The notes under the pieces are model-generated. The model was not told the origin of the DNA and ran no database searches. It saw nothing but the letters and a program-made list of their open reading frames with translations. A DNA stretch of 64,000 nucleotides, from the NCBI GenBank assembly GCA_041178545.1, contig JBEGVB010000167.1:27775-91774 (forward strand), given 5' to 3'. A program made the translations under genes and the position numbers. The DNA is from JBEATZ01 sp041178545. GTDB taxonomy: Bacteria; Planctomycetota; UBA1135; UBA2386. This document shows, in pieces, positions 17,497 to 26,835 of this stretch; the stretch's first letter is position 1, and the number at the start of each line of letters is the position of its first letter.

Positions 17497-18423
17497 ATGG
17501 AGCGGATCCGCGTGCCCGGCACCGGGGTCGAGTTGACGCGCCTCGGCTTCGGCACGTGGCGCACGGTGTCCGACGGTGCCGGTGGAGGTGCCGGCCTGGC
17601 CCTGCTGCACCGAGCCCACGGTCTCGGCATCCGCTTCTTCGACCTCGCCGACGTCTATGCGGAGGGCGGTGCCGAGCGGTTGTTCGGGCGGTTCCTCGCG
17701 GAGGTGCCGCGCGAGTCCGTGGTGGTGGGCACCAAGGTGGGCCTGCCGGTCGACGGCGAGGTGCGCGGGCGCGGGCTGGGTCGCGACCACGTGCTGCGCT
17801 CGGTCGACGCGAGCCTGCGCCGCATCGGCACGTCGTGGGTCGACGTCTACACCTGCCACCGCGAGGACCCGGCCACTCCGCTCGGACAGGTGGTGTCGAC
17901 CATGACCGAGGTGGTGCGCAGCGGCAGGGCGCGGTGCTGGGGCACGTCGCACTGGGCGCCGCAGACCCTGCGGCGCGCGCATGCCCTGGCCCTGGCAACC
18001 GGCGGGGAGCCGCCGCGCGTCGAGCAGCCCGGCCTGAGCCTCCTCGACCGTTCGGCAGAGGCCGAGTTGCTGCCTGCCTGCGAGGAGCTGGGCATGGCAG
18101 TCACGGCACACAGCGTGCTCGCCGAGGGCCGGCTTGCGTGCCGCGCTACCGAGGCCGGGGAGGAGCCGCGCCTCCAGCGGCTCGCTGCCCTGGCGCGCGG
18201 CGCCGGGCTGCAGCCTGCCGCCCTTGCACTTGCCTGGGCGGTTGCACACGGAGGGGTGTCCTGCACCCTGCTCGGTGCCTCGCGCGTGGAACAGCTGGAT
18301 GCGGCCGTGGCCGCCGCACAGTTCCGCCTCGGCCCCGGGCTGTTGCACGAACTCGATGTCGTGTTCCCGCCGCGCCAACGGCCGCGCTGGCTCCGCTGGC
18401 TGCGCCGGGTCCTGCGCGGCTGA
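17497..18423 (+). CDS. Aldo/keto reductase
   Basis: 308 residues. The TIM-barrel AKR pattern is clear: an N-terminal LGFGTWRTV, the catalytic DLADVYAEGGAE segment with Asp and Tyr, VVVGTKVG with the catalytic Lys, and VDVYTCHRED with the His of the tetrad. GTSHWAP and a C-terminal ALAWAVAHGGVSCTLLGASRVEQL supply the NADPH-binding end. The protein should reduce an aldehyde or ketone, substrate unknown. The start codon is 9 bp after the cysK stop. The C-terminus is short and hydrophobic/basic (RWLRWLRRVLRG). Confidence 0.9.
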   Translation: MERIRVPGTGVELTRLGFGTWRTVSDGAGGGAGLALLHRAHGLGIRFFDLADVYAEGGAERLFGRFLAEVPRESVVVGTKVGLPVDGEVRGRGLGRDHVLRSVDASLRRIGTSWVDVYTCHREDPATPLGQVVSTMTEVVRSGRARCWGTSHWAPQTLRRAHALALATGGEPPRVEQPGLSLLDRSAEAELLPACEELGMAVTAHSVLAEGRLACRATEAGEEPRLQRLAALARGAGLQPAALALAWAVAHGGVSCTLLGASRVEQLDAAVAAAQFRLGPGLLHELDVVFPPRQRPRWLRWLRRVLRG

Positions 18424-18446
18424 GCGGGGCGGGTCCTTCGGCAACC

Positions 18447-18474
18447 TTGACCGAGCAGGTTGCTGCCCTAGTGT
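18447..18474 (+). promoter_or_regulatory. Putative promoter for the thioredoxin-like gene, leaderless
   Basis: TTGACC at 18447-18452, 16-bp spacer and TAGTGT at 18469-18474. The GTG start codon is at 18482, 7 bp after the -10, so transcription would start at or next to the start codon. This is the best-scoring leaderless example in the window because both hexamers are good. Confidence 0.45.
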
Positions 18475-18481
18475 TGCCCCC

Positions 18482-19267
18482 GTGAAGACCCCAGCGCACG
18501 TGTTCGATGTGAGTGCCGCCACCTTCCAGCAGACGGTGGTGGAGCGTTCGATGAAGATGCCCGTGCTGCTCGACTTCTGGGCGAGCTGGTGCGGTCCCTG
18601 CAAGACCCTCGGCCCGGTGCTCGAGAAGCTCGCCGAGGAGTACCAGGGGGCCTTCGCGCTCGGCAAGGTCGACACCGAGGCGGAGCAGGACCTCGCCTAT
18701 GCCTTCCAGGTGCAGGGCATCCCGTTCTGCGTGCTCATCGAGCAAGGGCGTCCCACCGATGCCTTCCAGGGCGCACTGCCGGAACCAGAGTTGAGGAAGT
18801 TCCTGCACCGCAACGGCATCGAGCCGTTGGCAGCACCTGCAGGCGAGGAGGAGGCTGAGAAACCGCCTGCCGTCGACCCCAACAGCCCTGCAGCCCGCTT
18901 CGAGCGAGCGCGTGCGGCAGCTGCGCGTGGCCGCGCTGCAGAGGCGCGCGAGGCCTTGGCCGGCTTTCCCGAGGAGGACCCGCTCATCGACCGGGTGAAC
19001 CGCATCCTCGCCGGGTGCGAGTGGCTGGAGGCCCAGCTGCCGGAGAACGGGTCGCCTGCTGCCCGTGCGCTCGCCGAGGCACGTGCAGCCTTCGTGGCAG
19101 GTGCTGCAGAGCCTGCCATGGAACTGGTGCTGGATGCAGCCGCTGCCGACCGCTCCTTCCACGGTGGGCTGCCGCGCAAGGCAATGCTGCTGTGCTTCGC
19201 GGTGCTGGGCGAGGAGGACGAGCGCTGCGACACCTACCGGCGCAGGCTCGCCACGCTGCTGTACTGA
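18482..19267 (+). CDS. cnoX: CnoX/YbbN-like thioredoxin with TPR C-terminus
   Basis: 261 residues from GTG 18482. Residues 1-110 are a thioredoxin domain with the active-site WCGPC (Cys37, Cys40) and the cis-Pro segment GIPFCVL. After an acidic/Pro linker (EEEAEKPPAVDPNSP), residues 135-261 form helical TPR_20-type repeats, including AARFERARAAAARGRAAEAREAL. This is the domain order of E. coli CnoX (YbbN), which couples redox protection and holdase function to GroEL and DnaK. Unlike E. coli CnoX, which has SxxC, the CxxC here is intact, so oxidoreductase activity is likely retained. Confidence 0.85.
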   Translation: MKTPAHVFDVSAATFQQTVVERSMKMPVLLDFWASWCGPCKTLGPVLEKLAEEYQGAFALGKVDTEAEQDLAYAFQVQGIPFCVLIEQGRPTDAFQGALPEPELRKFLHRNGIEPLAAPAGEEEAEKPPAVDPNSPAARFERARAAAARGRAAEAREALAGFPEEDPLIDRVNRILAGCEWLEAQLPENGSPAARALAEARAAFVAGAAEPAMELVLDAAAADRSFHGGLPRKAMLLCFAVLGEEDERCDTYRRRLATLLY

Positions 19268-19288
19268 CCGACTGCGAGTGGCTTGCGA

Positions 19289-21019
19289 CTACTTGGGGCG
19301 CACGCCACCCGGTGCCGAGGGCTGTCCCGGTGCCTGGGGCTGTGCCGGTGCCGACGGCTGCGGCTTGGGTGCACCCACCGAGTAGACCTGACCACCACAC
19401 GACTTTGCGATGCGGTCCAGCAACTGCATCTTGGCCTCACCGAAGCCGATGCAGTGGATGCGTGTGCGTCGGAAGGTGTTCATGCGCACCACGTCGTCGA
19501 CGAGCCAGTCGTCGAGAACGTACGGGCCGTGGTAGACCAGCATCTCGGTGCGCGCCGCCGCGGCCCCGTACTCGGTGTCCACGACCACCTGGTCCTCGCC
19601 GTAGTCCTTGTCCTTGACCTCGAAGTCGTCCCACGAGGGAGCACCGTCGGACAGGAGGAAGATGGTGTCGCAGCCCTCCTTGAGCGTGTTGGGGTCGACG
19701 TAGGCAGCCTCCTCGACCGTGCCCTTGCCGGCGAGGCCGAACGCGCGGCGCAGGCCCGAGTGCATGTTGGTCTTGCCGCGAAGCACGCCGTCGGGAGCCT
19801 TCACCGGGTCCGGCTTCTCGGGCTTGATGGCGTCGAGCTCGGCGATCGCCTTGGCCACGTTGGCCTTGGTGGCGCGCACCATGCCCTTGGTCGACTCGAA
19901 GCTGCCGCTGCTGTCCCCGAACCAGACGATGCTGAAGTACTTCTCGCCGGACAGGCGCTGCAGCGAGATCTTGAGCTGCTCGCGGGCCAGGTCCCAGCGC
20001 GTCTTGATGACGGCCCAGGGCAGGTCGCCCTCGTCGGGCATCACTCCCTTGGGCTTCTTCTGCTTGGGGCCCGTGAGCGGACCGCTCGGCTTGACGCTCG
20101 GCGAGATCTCGCGGCACATGGAGTCGGACAGGTCCAGCACGTAGCAGATGCGCTCCCCGTCGCTCTCGATGCCGAAGAAACTCGGCCTCACGACCGTTCG
20201 TCCCGCAGCAGGAGCCTTCACGTCCCCGCGCTCCAGCAGTGCCAGCCACGACGCAGGGTCCATGAAGGGGGCGGGTGCGTTGAGCAGCGGCTGCAGCAGC
20301 CGTGCGACCTGGACCTTCATGGTCTCGGTCAGGGCCACGTCCTCCGCGAGGAGCGAGATGTAGGCCCGCAGGCCTTGGCGGAAGGTCTCGTCGTTGACGC
20401 GCTTCGCGTTCTCGAGGATTGCCCCGGTCATGGCGCCCAACAGCACGACGCGGTCGGCCTCCTTCTCCTTCTTCGGGAACTCCGCACAGGCCTGCACGAT
20501 GGCACCCGTGAGCTGGTCGCTCTGCGCCATCCCGAGCGCGAGGATGCCGCATGCGCGCTGCAACGGGGTCTTGGCCCTGGTCGCAACCTCGAGCACGTCG
20601 GTTGCACCGCCGTTGCGAGCCTGGTTGCGCAGCGTGAGCACCCACAGCCACGCGTCGATCGGCTTGTCGTTTGCCGTGCGCAACAGCGCGAGCTGGGGCG
20701 CGAACTCCTGCCCGCCGAAGTCGCGGCCCAGCATCGTGGCCACCGTGTACCGCGTGTACTCCGGGTACTGCTTCGAGGTCTGGTAGTCCGTCTTCAGGAT
20801 CTCGAGGGCCTCGGGGCGTCGGGACTTCGAGAGCGCGTCCCGGCCCTGCGTGTGGTAGCGGAAGGGCAACCGCTTCATGACCTCCCGGTATCGGGCGATC
20901 GCCTCCTCGTAGGTGGTGGGTTCGGTGGGCGCCTGCGCGACGGCAGGTGGTGCAGTTGCCAGCAGCGCAGCTGCGGCGAGCAACAAGCCGAGGGGACGAG
21001 TGGCGGGGCTCGTGGTCAT
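19289..21019 (-). CDS. Exported von Willebrand factor A domain protein
   Basis: 576 residues with a signal peptide (hydrophobic core LLLAAAALLATAPPAVAQA). The first part of the mature protein, to about residue 270, is helical and HEAT-like. The second half is a VWA domain beginning ICYVLDLSDSM, a MIDAS-type DxSxS motif, with later TNMHSGLRRAFG and DTIFLLSDGAPS. It ends in a Pro/Gln/Ala-rich tail of about 30 residues. VWA domains bind ligands through a divalent metal; no catalytic function is implied. The gene diverges from hflK. I infer a cell-envelope role only from the signal sequence. Confidence 0.8.
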   Translation of the reverse strand: MTTSPATRPLGLLLAAAALLATAPPAVAQAPTEPTTYEEAIARYREVMKRLPFRYHTQGRDALSKSRRPEALEILKTDYQTSKQYPEYTRYTVATMLGRDFGGQEFAPQLALLRTANDKPIDAWLWVLTLRNQARNGGATDVLEVATRAKTPLQRACGILALGMAQSDQLTGAIVQACAEFPKKEKEADRVVLLGAMTGAILENAKRVNDETFRQGLRAYISLLAEDVALTETMKVQVARLLQPLLNAPAPFMDPASWLALLERGDVKAPAAGRTVVRPSFFGIESDGERICYVLDLSDSMCREISPSVKPSGPLTGPKQKKPKGVMPDEGDLPWAVIKTRWDLAREQLKISLQRLSGEKYFSIVWFGDSSGSFESTKGMVRATKANVAKAIAELDAIKPEKPDPVKAPDGVLRGKTNMHSGLRRAFGLAGKGTVEEAAYVDPNTLKEGCDTIFLLSDGAPSWDDFEVKDKDYGEDQVVVDTEYGAAAARTEMLVYHGPYVLDDWLVDDVVRMNTFRRTRIHCIGFGEAKMQLLDRIAKSCGGQVYSVGAPKPQPSAPAQPQAPGQPSAPGGVRPK

Positions 21020-21148
21020 GGGGGGTCCTCGCAGGCCGATGCAGCCTACCCGATCGACTCGCGGACGGGATGCCTCCACCGGGAGTGGATCCAGGTCGAG
21101 GGTTGAATCCGCATGAGTCGCGACCCACCCCCCGGCACAATCAAACCC

Positions 21149-22138
21149 ATGTCCAGACCCACGATCGTCCTCGGGGACCGAAAGCCACCCGGCGAGGCCC
21201 TGGTGCGGGCCGCGCGCATCCTCGTCCCGCTCGCCATCCTGCCCATCGTCGCGCTCACGACGTTCTACACCGTGCCTGCCGAGTCGGTGGGCGTCGTGCA
21301 GCGGTTCGGGGCCTTCGTCGGCATCGAGGAGCCGGGACCCCACTTCCGCCTGCCGTTCGGCATCGACAGCGTGTCGGTGGTGCCGGTGCGACGCCAGCTC
21401 AAGCTCGAGTTCGGCTTCGGCAGCCGCGACTACTCCAACCCGGACCAGGTGGGCGAGGACCCGCAGCGCGAGCGGTCGATGGTGACCGGGGACCTCAACT
21501 CGGCGATGGTCGAGTGGGTGGTGCAGTACCACATCTCCGACCCGCGGCTCTGGCTGTTCCACACGCGGGACCCGGGCTGGACGCTGCGGGACCTCAGCGA
21601 AGCGGTCATGCGCGAGGTCGTGGGCGACCGCACCGTGGACGAGGTCATCACCGTGGGCCGCCAGGAAATCGAGTCAGCAGCGCTGGTGCGGCTGCGCGAA
21701 CTCGCTTCGCAGTACCAGCTCGGCGTCGGGATCGACCTGCTGCAGCTCAAGAACGTGAATCCCCCGGAGCAGGTGCAGTCCTCGTTCAACGAGGTCAACA
21801 AGGCGCAACAGGACCGCGAGAACATGATCAACGTCGCCAACGGCGAGTACAACACGGTCGTGCCGCGTGCAGAGGGTGAGGCAGCGCAGAAGATCAGCGA
21901 GGCCGAGGGCTACAAGCTCAAGCGCGTGAACGAGGCATTGGGTGACGCCTCGGCGTTCCAGGCCGTGTTGGCGGAGTACGTGAAGGCGCCCGAGATCACG
22001 CGCACGCGGCTCTACCTCGAGACCATGGCCGAGGTGCTCTCGTCCGTGCAGGACAAGTGGATTGTCGACGAGCGCGTGACGCAATTGCTGCCCGTGCTCC
22101 AGCAGCCGTCCCCTGCGGCGACGGAGGTGCGCAAGTGA
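21149..22138 (+). CDS. hflK: HflK-like SPFH/prohibitin membrane protein
   Basis: 329 residues from ATG 21149; ATG 21113 would add 12. The later start is preferred because a CACAAT -10-like hexamer sits 7 bp before it, a recurring arrangement in this window. A basic N-terminus is followed by one membrane helix (about residues 18-40) and an SPFH domain: ESVGVVQRFG, EEPGPHFRLPF, DLNSAMVEWVVQYHI. A coiled-coil end, EAAQKISEAEGYKLKRVNEA, closes the family pattern. HflK and HflC form the complex that surrounds and modulates the FtsH protease. The stop overlaps the hflC start (GTGA), so they are co-translated. Confidence 0.9.
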   Translation: MSRPTIVLGDRKPPGEALVRAARILVPLAILPIVALTTFYTVPAESVGVVQRFGAFVGIEEPGPHFRLPFGIDSVSVVPVRRQLKLEFGFGSRDYSNPDQVGEDPQRERSMVTGDLNSAMVEWVVQYHISDPRLWLFHTRDPGWTLRDLSEAVMREVVGDRTVDEVITVGRQEIESAALVRLRELASQYQLGVGIDLLQLKNVNPPEQVQSSFNEVNKAQQDRENMINVANGEYNTVVPRAEGEAAQKISEAEGYKLKRVNEALGDASAFQAVLAEYVKAPEITRTRLYLETMAEVLSSVQDKWIVDERVTQLLPVLQQPSPAATEVRK

Positions 22139-23082
22139 GCCTCAAGAAGCTGTTCGTGGTCGCGATCGCGATCTTCCTGCTGATGCTGTTCGGCGGCGCC
22201 TTCTACACGGTGAGCGAGACGGACTGTGTCATCCGCACCGAGTTCGGCAGGCCCGTGGGCGACCCGGTCACCGAGCCAGGCCTGCACTTCAAGTTGCCGT
22301 TCATCCAGAAGGTCAACCGGCTGGAGAAGCGGCTGCTCGAGTGGGACGGGCCGCCCGTGCAGATGCCCACCAAGGAGAAGACCTTCATCGAGGTCGACAC
22401 CTTCGCGCGGTGGCGCATCGTCGACCCGTCAAGGTACTTCGTCTCGCTGCGTGACGAACGGTCGGCCCAGTCGCGTCTCGAGGACATCATCGGCAGCGAG
22501 GTGAGGACCGCAGTGGCCTCGCACGAACTCATCGAGATCGTCCGCAACGACGTGAAGCGAGTCCTGCCGGTCGATGCGGCCAGCCAGGGTTCGGGCCAGT
22601 CCGCCGTGCCCTCGGCGCGGCGCGGTCGCCAGCTGGTCGAGAAGGACATCCTTGCCGCGGCAGCACCCAAGCTGCTGCCGCTGGGGATCGAGTTGATGGA
22701 CGTGCGCATCAAGCGCGTGAACTACAACGCGGACGTGCTCACGCGCATCCACCAGCGCATGATCAGCGAGCGCACCCAGATCGCCCAGCGTTTCCGTTCC
22801 GAGGGCGAGGGCGAGGCCGCCCGCATCCTGGGCCGCAAGGAGCTCAAGCTGCGCGAGCTCGAGTCCAAGGCATACCGCACCGTGCAGGAGACGCGTGGCA
22901 CCGCCGATGCCGAGGCGACCAAGATCTATGCCGAGGCGTTCAACCAGACCACGGAGTCCCGTGCCTACTACGCCTACCTGAAGTCGCTGGAGACGCTCCG
23001 CAGCGTCCTCGGAGACGGTTCGAGGCTGGTCCTGTCCACGGACAGCGAGCTCTTCCACCTGCTCAAGCGGCCTGTCCGATGA
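22135..23082 (+). CDS. hflC: HflC-like SPFH/prohibitin membrane protein
   Basis: 315 residues from the GTG at 22135 that overlaps the hflK stop. One N-terminal membrane helix is followed by TVSETDCVIRTEFGRPVGDPVTEPGLHFKLPF, split here only for description, which is close to the HflC consensus. KEKTFIEVDTFARWRI and the coiled coil FRSEGEGEAARILGRKE also match. It pairs with HflK in the FtsH-regulating complex. A middle insert, VDAASQGSGQSAVPSARRG (about residues 142-160), is longer than I would expect, as in many HflC proteins. ftsH is not in the window. Confidence 0.92.
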   Translation: MSLKKLFVVAIAIFLLMLFGGAFYTVSETDCVIRTEFGRPVGDPVTEPGLHFKLPFIQKVNRLEKRLLEWDGPPVQMPTKEKTFIEVDTFARWRIVDPSRYFVSLRDERSAQSRLEDIIGSEVRTAVASHELIEIVRNDVKRVLPVDAASQGSGQSAVPSARRGRQLVEKDILAAAAPKLLPLGIELMDVRIKRVNYNADVLTRIHQRMISERTQIAQRFRSEGEGEAARILGRKELKLRELESKAYRTVQETRGTADAEATKIYAEAFNQTTESRAYYAYLKSLETLRSVLGDGSRLVLSTDSELFHLLKRPVR

Positions 23083-23138
23083 CCGGCAGGGCTGCCGTCC
23101 CCTGCATCTGCCACGGCATGGCCGTCGATAGGACAACC

Positions 23139-23780
23139 ATGGACCCCAGATGGGCTCGCGGTTTCCTCGTCTCCCTCCTGGTCGCGTTCGGTGCCATGGT
23201 GCTGCCCGCCCAGGCCGGAACCGATCCGAAGGGTTCCGAGAAGCCCCCCGCGGCCACTCCTGACACGAGAGTTGCCCGGGCCAAGGACGGATCCTTCCCC
23301 GCGTCCGTGACCCTGCAGGGCAGCTCGTTGCAGCTCAATGGGGCAGGGCTCTGCGAGTGGGGGATCTTCGGCATCGACCTGTACCACGGCGCCCTCTACG
23401 TGACCCGCAAGCCGGAGACCGCGAGTGAGGCGCTCACGGCCGACCAGGCCATGGCGATCCACCTCGATTTCTGCCGCGAACTCACCGCGGCCCAGCTGCG
23501 CGAGGCCTACACCGCCTCGGTCAAGGTGAACGCGGGCAAGGACCTTGCCCAGTACGAGCAGTCCCTCAAGGCCCTTTGTGACGCCATGGCGACGGTGAAG
23601 GAAGGGGACGCGTACACGTTCCTGCTGGTGCCCGAGCAAGGCACCAAGGTGCTGCGCAACGGCAAGGAGGTTGCCTCCATGCCGTGCGAGGACTTCCGCA
23701 AGCTGTTCGTCCGGCTCTACCTCGGCGACAAGCCGCCCACGGCCGAGTTGCGAAAGGCCATGCTGGGGGCGGCACGGTGA
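23139..23780 (+). CDS. Exported chalcone isomerase-like protein
   Basis: 213 residues from ATG 23139, chosen because it starts a clean signal peptide (MDPRWARGFLVSLLVAF to the PAQAG cleavage site) and has a GATAGG -10-like hexamer 6 bp upstream. ATG 23079, overlapping the hflC stop, would add 20 unlikely residues. The mature part shows the Chalcone_3 pattern: GLCEWGIFGIDLYHGALYV, then IHLDFCREL and FRKLFVRLYLGDKPPTAELRKAML at the end. In bacteria these proteins are exported and do not act on flavonoids; function is unknown. The stop overlaps the lipocalin start. Confidence 0.8.
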   Translation: MDPRWARGFLVSLLVAFGAMVLPAQAGTDPKGSEKPPAATPDTRVARAKDGSFPASVTLQGSSLQLNGAGLCEWGIFGIDLYHGALYVTRKPETASEALTADQAMAIHLDFCRELTAAQLREAYTASVKVNAGKDLAQYEQSLKALCDAMATVKEGDAYTFLLVPEQGTKVLRNGKEVASMPCEDFRKLFVRLYLGDKPPTAELRKAMLGAAR

Positions 23781-24352
23781 CCGAGGTTCCGCGAGCGGCC
23801 CGCAAGGGTTTGGTCAGCGCACTCGGTGCCTTCCTCGCATCGTGTGCCTCGCACCCGCCCTTGCCCACGGTGCCTGCCGTGGACCTGCAGCGCTTCATGG
23901 GGGACTGGTATGTCGTGGCCCATGTCCCGGCTGGTGCCGAGGCCGAGGCCCACAACGCAGTCGAGTCCTACCGCCTCGAGCCGGACGGCACGATCGCGAC
24001 CACCTATGTGTTCCGCGAGGGCGGCTTCGACGGCGAACTGGTGGTCATGGAGCCCAACGGCGTGGTGCGGGACACGAGCACGAATGCCACGTGGGGCATG
24101 CAGTTCTTCTGGCCGCTGCGGTTCGAGTACCTGATCACCTGGCTCGACCCCGAGTACCAGACCACCATCATCGCCCGCACCCGCAGGGACTACGCGTGGA
24201 TCATGGCCCGCAGGCCCGACCTCGACCCGAAGGTCATGGCACAGCTCGAGACCGAGCTGATGCGTCAGGGGTACGACATGACACGACTGCGCCGGGTGCC
24301 ACACCGTTGGCCCGACCCGGGCCACCCGGTTCGTCCCGCTGCCCAGGAGTGA
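23777..24352 (+). CDS. blc: Bacterial lipocalin (Blc-like) lipoprotein
   Basis: 191 residues from GTG 23777, which overlaps the upstream TGA. The signal peptide ends in a lipobox (FLASC, Cys23). The lipocalin signature GDWYVVAHVP is at residues 42-51, and AWIMARRPDLD plus a C-terminal helix complete the short bacterial lipocalin fold. Blc binds lipids or lysophospholipids in the outer membrane of other bacteria. The gene likely shares a transcript with the chalcone-isomerase-like gene and ends convergently 40 bp from the next gene. Confidence 0.9.
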   Translation: MTEVPRAARKGLVSALGAFLASCASHPPLPTVPAVDLQRFMGDWYVVAHVPAGAEAEAHNAVESYRLEPDGTIATTYVFREGGFDGELVVMEPNGVVRDTSTNATWGMQFFWPLRFEYLITWLDPEYQTTIIARTRRDYAWIMARRPDLDPKVMAQLETELMRQGYDMTRLRRVPHRWPDPGHPVRPAAQE

Positions 24353-24392
24353 CCAGTAGCGCACCGCCTGCAGCAGGTGCAGCGGCCGCGGG

Positions 24393-25967
24393 TCACTTCG
24401 CCTGGCCCGGCGGGGCAGGGTCCTCGTCGCGCAACTCGAGGGTCCAGGTGCCCTCGTCAGCCAGGGCGCGGACCAGCTTGCCCGACCAAGTGCGACCGCC
24501 GCGCTGTTGCTGTGCGAACACCACGAACTGCCGTCCTTCCGGCAGCCCCGGGAACTCGAACCAGCCCTGTGCGTCGGCGCGCGTGCTGCGTTCGCGCGGC
24601 AACAGCCTTGCTCCTGGGTCGCGCAGGGTCACCACGGCGCCAGCGGCAGGCTGGTCGTCCGCGACCACGGCCCTGCCGCGCAACCGCACGCCGGTGGTGA
24701 GCCGCAGCTCTGGCTGGAGGACCTGCGGACCGATGGCGAGTCCCTCGCATGCGTAGCGGGGGTCGACGGCTGCGACGACGGCCTCTGGGTATGCGAGCGG
24801 TGCGCGTGCCATGCCCTTCGCGTCGGTGCGCAACAGCACCGCACTGGCACTCGCGAGCGACGCGTCGAGCATCCGCAGGTCGACACCCGGTGCCGGGCTG
24901 CCGTCGGGGCGGAGCACCCGGATGGTGCGCGGCACGGGTGCACTCATGTGCAACTGCGAGCGGGTCGCAGAGGCGGGCAACGGCTGTGCCCGGGGCGCGA
25001 GGCCCTCGGCCTCCACCACGAGCCACGTGTCGACCAGTTGCTCCTGCACGGGCACCGTTGCGAGTCCACGCTCGTCCGTCTGCACACGGGCAGCCACGAG
25101 GTGGCTCGCGTCGGCCCGCTGCGTCGTCAGCCACACGGTGGCGCCCCGCAGCGGTGTTCCCTCGGCAGACACCACCTCGACGCGGTGCGGGCGCACGCGG
25201 GGCGGTGTGCCCTCGGGGGCGGTTCCCAGCGGCACGATGGAGCCGTCGGGCCACACCTGGGCGAGCGGCGCCTCGGCAGCGGGCCCGCACAGCGTGATCG
25301 TGCCGCCGCCGGTCCCCAGCAGCTCCACCTCGGGCCAGTCCGCGGCGACGACCCGGTGGGTGCCGTCTCCCTGGATGCGCCGCCGTGGCTCCTGCGCCTG
25401 GAGTTGGAGTGTCTCGCCGGGCAGCGGACGGATGCGTTGCCACTGTGCGATGCCGTCCAACAGCGTCCAGACCTCCTGTTCCACCGCAGCGAGGCGGAGC
25501 ACGTTGGCCCGTGCACGAGTGCTCCATTCCGTGCGGTCGGACCCGCGCACGGAGAGCCAGAACGTGGTCGGTTCGCCCTCCGGTGCGCGCAGGTCCGCGC
25601 AAGGAACGAGTTCGAGCCGCACCGGGTCACCGGGGTGGACGGGCGCAGCAAGCGCAGCGAGCCCACTGGCGGTTGATGCGACGAGCAGTCCCGGTGCATC
25701 GGGGCACGGCAGCCGGAACTCACCTCTTGCGTCGGCGCTGCCTTCGACCGCAGCCGGGCGCGCCTGCCAGGCCCCCAGGGCCTCGAGGCGGGCCAGCGGG
25801 GCGGGCGCGAACCAGATGGTTGCGTTGCGGGCCGGCTGCAGGTCCTGCGTGCGCAGGATGCCGACGACCTCGGGGCCCTCTTGTGCGGCGGCTCGGGGGC
25901 CCAGCGCGGCGACCAGCGCAAACAGGCACGGAGCCAGACTCCGTGCTGCATCTACGGGCTGCAGCAT
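24393..25967 (-). CDS. Exported protein with carboxypeptidase-regulatory-like beta domains
   Basis: 524 residues from ATG 25967, chosen because it begins a signal peptide ending GPRAAAQEG. The body is Ala/Val/Leu/Arg-rich and beta-stranded. Repeated units show the carboxypeptidase-regulatory/SpaA-like pattern: VVSAEGTPLRGATVWLTTQ, VLRPDGSPAPGVDLRMLD and VVADDQPAAGAVVTLRDPG with ADAQGWFEFPGLPEGRQF. Such domains are structural, often in surface or secreted proteins. No catalytic residues are evident. The gene sits between clpP (upstream on the same strand) and the convergent lipocalin. Confidence 0.75.
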   Translation of the reverse strand: MLQPVDAARSLAPCLFALVAALGPRAAAQEGPEVVGILRTQDLQPARNATIWFAPAPLARLEALGAWQARPAAVEGSADARGEFRLPCPDAPGLLVASTASGLAALAAPVHPGDPVRLELVPCADLRAPEGEPTTFWLSVRGSDRTEWSTRARANVLRLAAVEQEVWTLLDGIAQWQRIRPLPGETLQLQAQEPRRRIQGDGTHRVVAADWPEVELLGTGGGTITLCGPAAEAPLAQVWPDGSIVPLGTAPEGTPPRVRPHRVEVVSAEGTPLRGATVWLTTQRADASHLVAARVQTDERGLATVPVQEQLVDTWLVVEAEGLAPRAQPLPASATRSQLHMSAPVPRTIRVLRPDGSPAPGVDLRMLDASLASASAVLLRTDAKGMARAPLAYPEAVVAAVDPRYACEGLAIGPQVLQPELRLTTGVRLRGRAVVADDQPAAGAVVTLRDPGARLLPRERSTRADAQGWFEFPGLPEGRQFVVFAQQQRGGRTWSGKLVRALADEGTWTLELRDEDPAPPGQAK

Positions 25968-26037
25968 CACCGCAGCAACGTGGCCGAAGCGAGGCTGGTT
26001 CACAAGGGGCGCCCCGTGGTGCACGGGCGGCGCCCGG

Positions 26038-26688
26038 TCAGGAGGGCAGGTCCTCGCGCTTCGTGATCACCTTGGCCACGAGCCCGTACTCGAGTGCCTG
26101 CGGCGCGTCGAGCCAGAAGTCGCGGCGGGCGGCTTCCAGCACGTCCTCCGGCTTCTTGCCGCACGCGTCGGCAATGATGCGGTTGTAGCGGTCGCGCAGC
26201 TTGATGACCTCCTTGGCCGTGATGTCCAGGTCGCTGGCAGTGCCGCGGCCCATGGTCGAGGGCTGGTGGATCATGAAACGTGCTTCCGGCATGCAGAAGC
26301 GGCGCTTCTTGTCGGCTGCGAGGTGGATGAGGATGCCCGCGGAGGCGCACAGGCCGTTCACCACCGTCGTGACCGGCGGCTTGACGAACCGGAGCAGGTC
26401 GTAGATGGCGAAGCCCGCGTCGGCAGAGCCGCCGGGGGAGTTGATCAGAACCGTGACCGGCTTCTTCGCGTCCTTGGCCTCCATGGCGAGGAGGCGGATG
26501 GTCGCGTCCTTCAGCATCTGGTCGGTGACCGGCCCGCTGATCAGGATGGTGCGGGAGTCGATCAGGCTCTTCTCGAGGTAGCTCATGACGCCGCCTGCGG
26601 GGGCGTTGCCGTGGCCGCAGCCCTCGCCCTCCTCGTCGTCGTCCTCGTTGCGGAAGAGGTTGGGGTCCAGTGCGCTGGGGTCGATCAT
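26038..26688 (-). CDS. clpP: ATP-dependent Clp protease proteolytic subunit
   Basis: 216 residues. The catalytic triad can be placed: Ser116 in NGLCASAGI, His141 in FMIHQPS and Asp190 in RRDFWLDAPQ. The motif INSPGGSADAGFAIYD and the C-terminal ALEYGLVAKVI also match. ClpP forms a tetradecameric barrel that degrades proteins unfolded by ClpX or ClpA. An acidic, Gly-rich extension of about 33 residues (NEDDDEEGEGCGHG) precedes the first helix and may be a propeptide or an odd start. No clpX lies next to it. It diverges from rho across a 622-bp gap. Confidence 0.95.
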   Translation of the reverse strand: MIDPSALDPNLFRNEDDDEEGEGCGHGNAPAGGVMSYLEKSLIDSRTILISGPVTDQMLKDATIRLLAMEAKDAKKPVTVLINSPGGSADAGFAIYDLLRFVKPPVTTVVNGLCASAGILIHLAADKKRRFCMPEARFMIHQPSTMGRGTASDLDITAKEVIKLRDRYNRIIADACGKKPEDVLEAARRDFWLDAPQALEYGLVAKVITKREDLPS

Positions 26689-26835
26689 CGTGTGGTTGTT
26701 TCGGAGTTTCGCGGGGTCCGGGTTGAGCCCGCAGCACCGCATTTGGCCCGTCGATAGCCCATCGGCATGGGCGGTGCAAGCAAGCCGTCGGTCCCGGCTC
26801 CCATGCAAAGGTCGTAGGATTGTCGAGCCCTGGTC

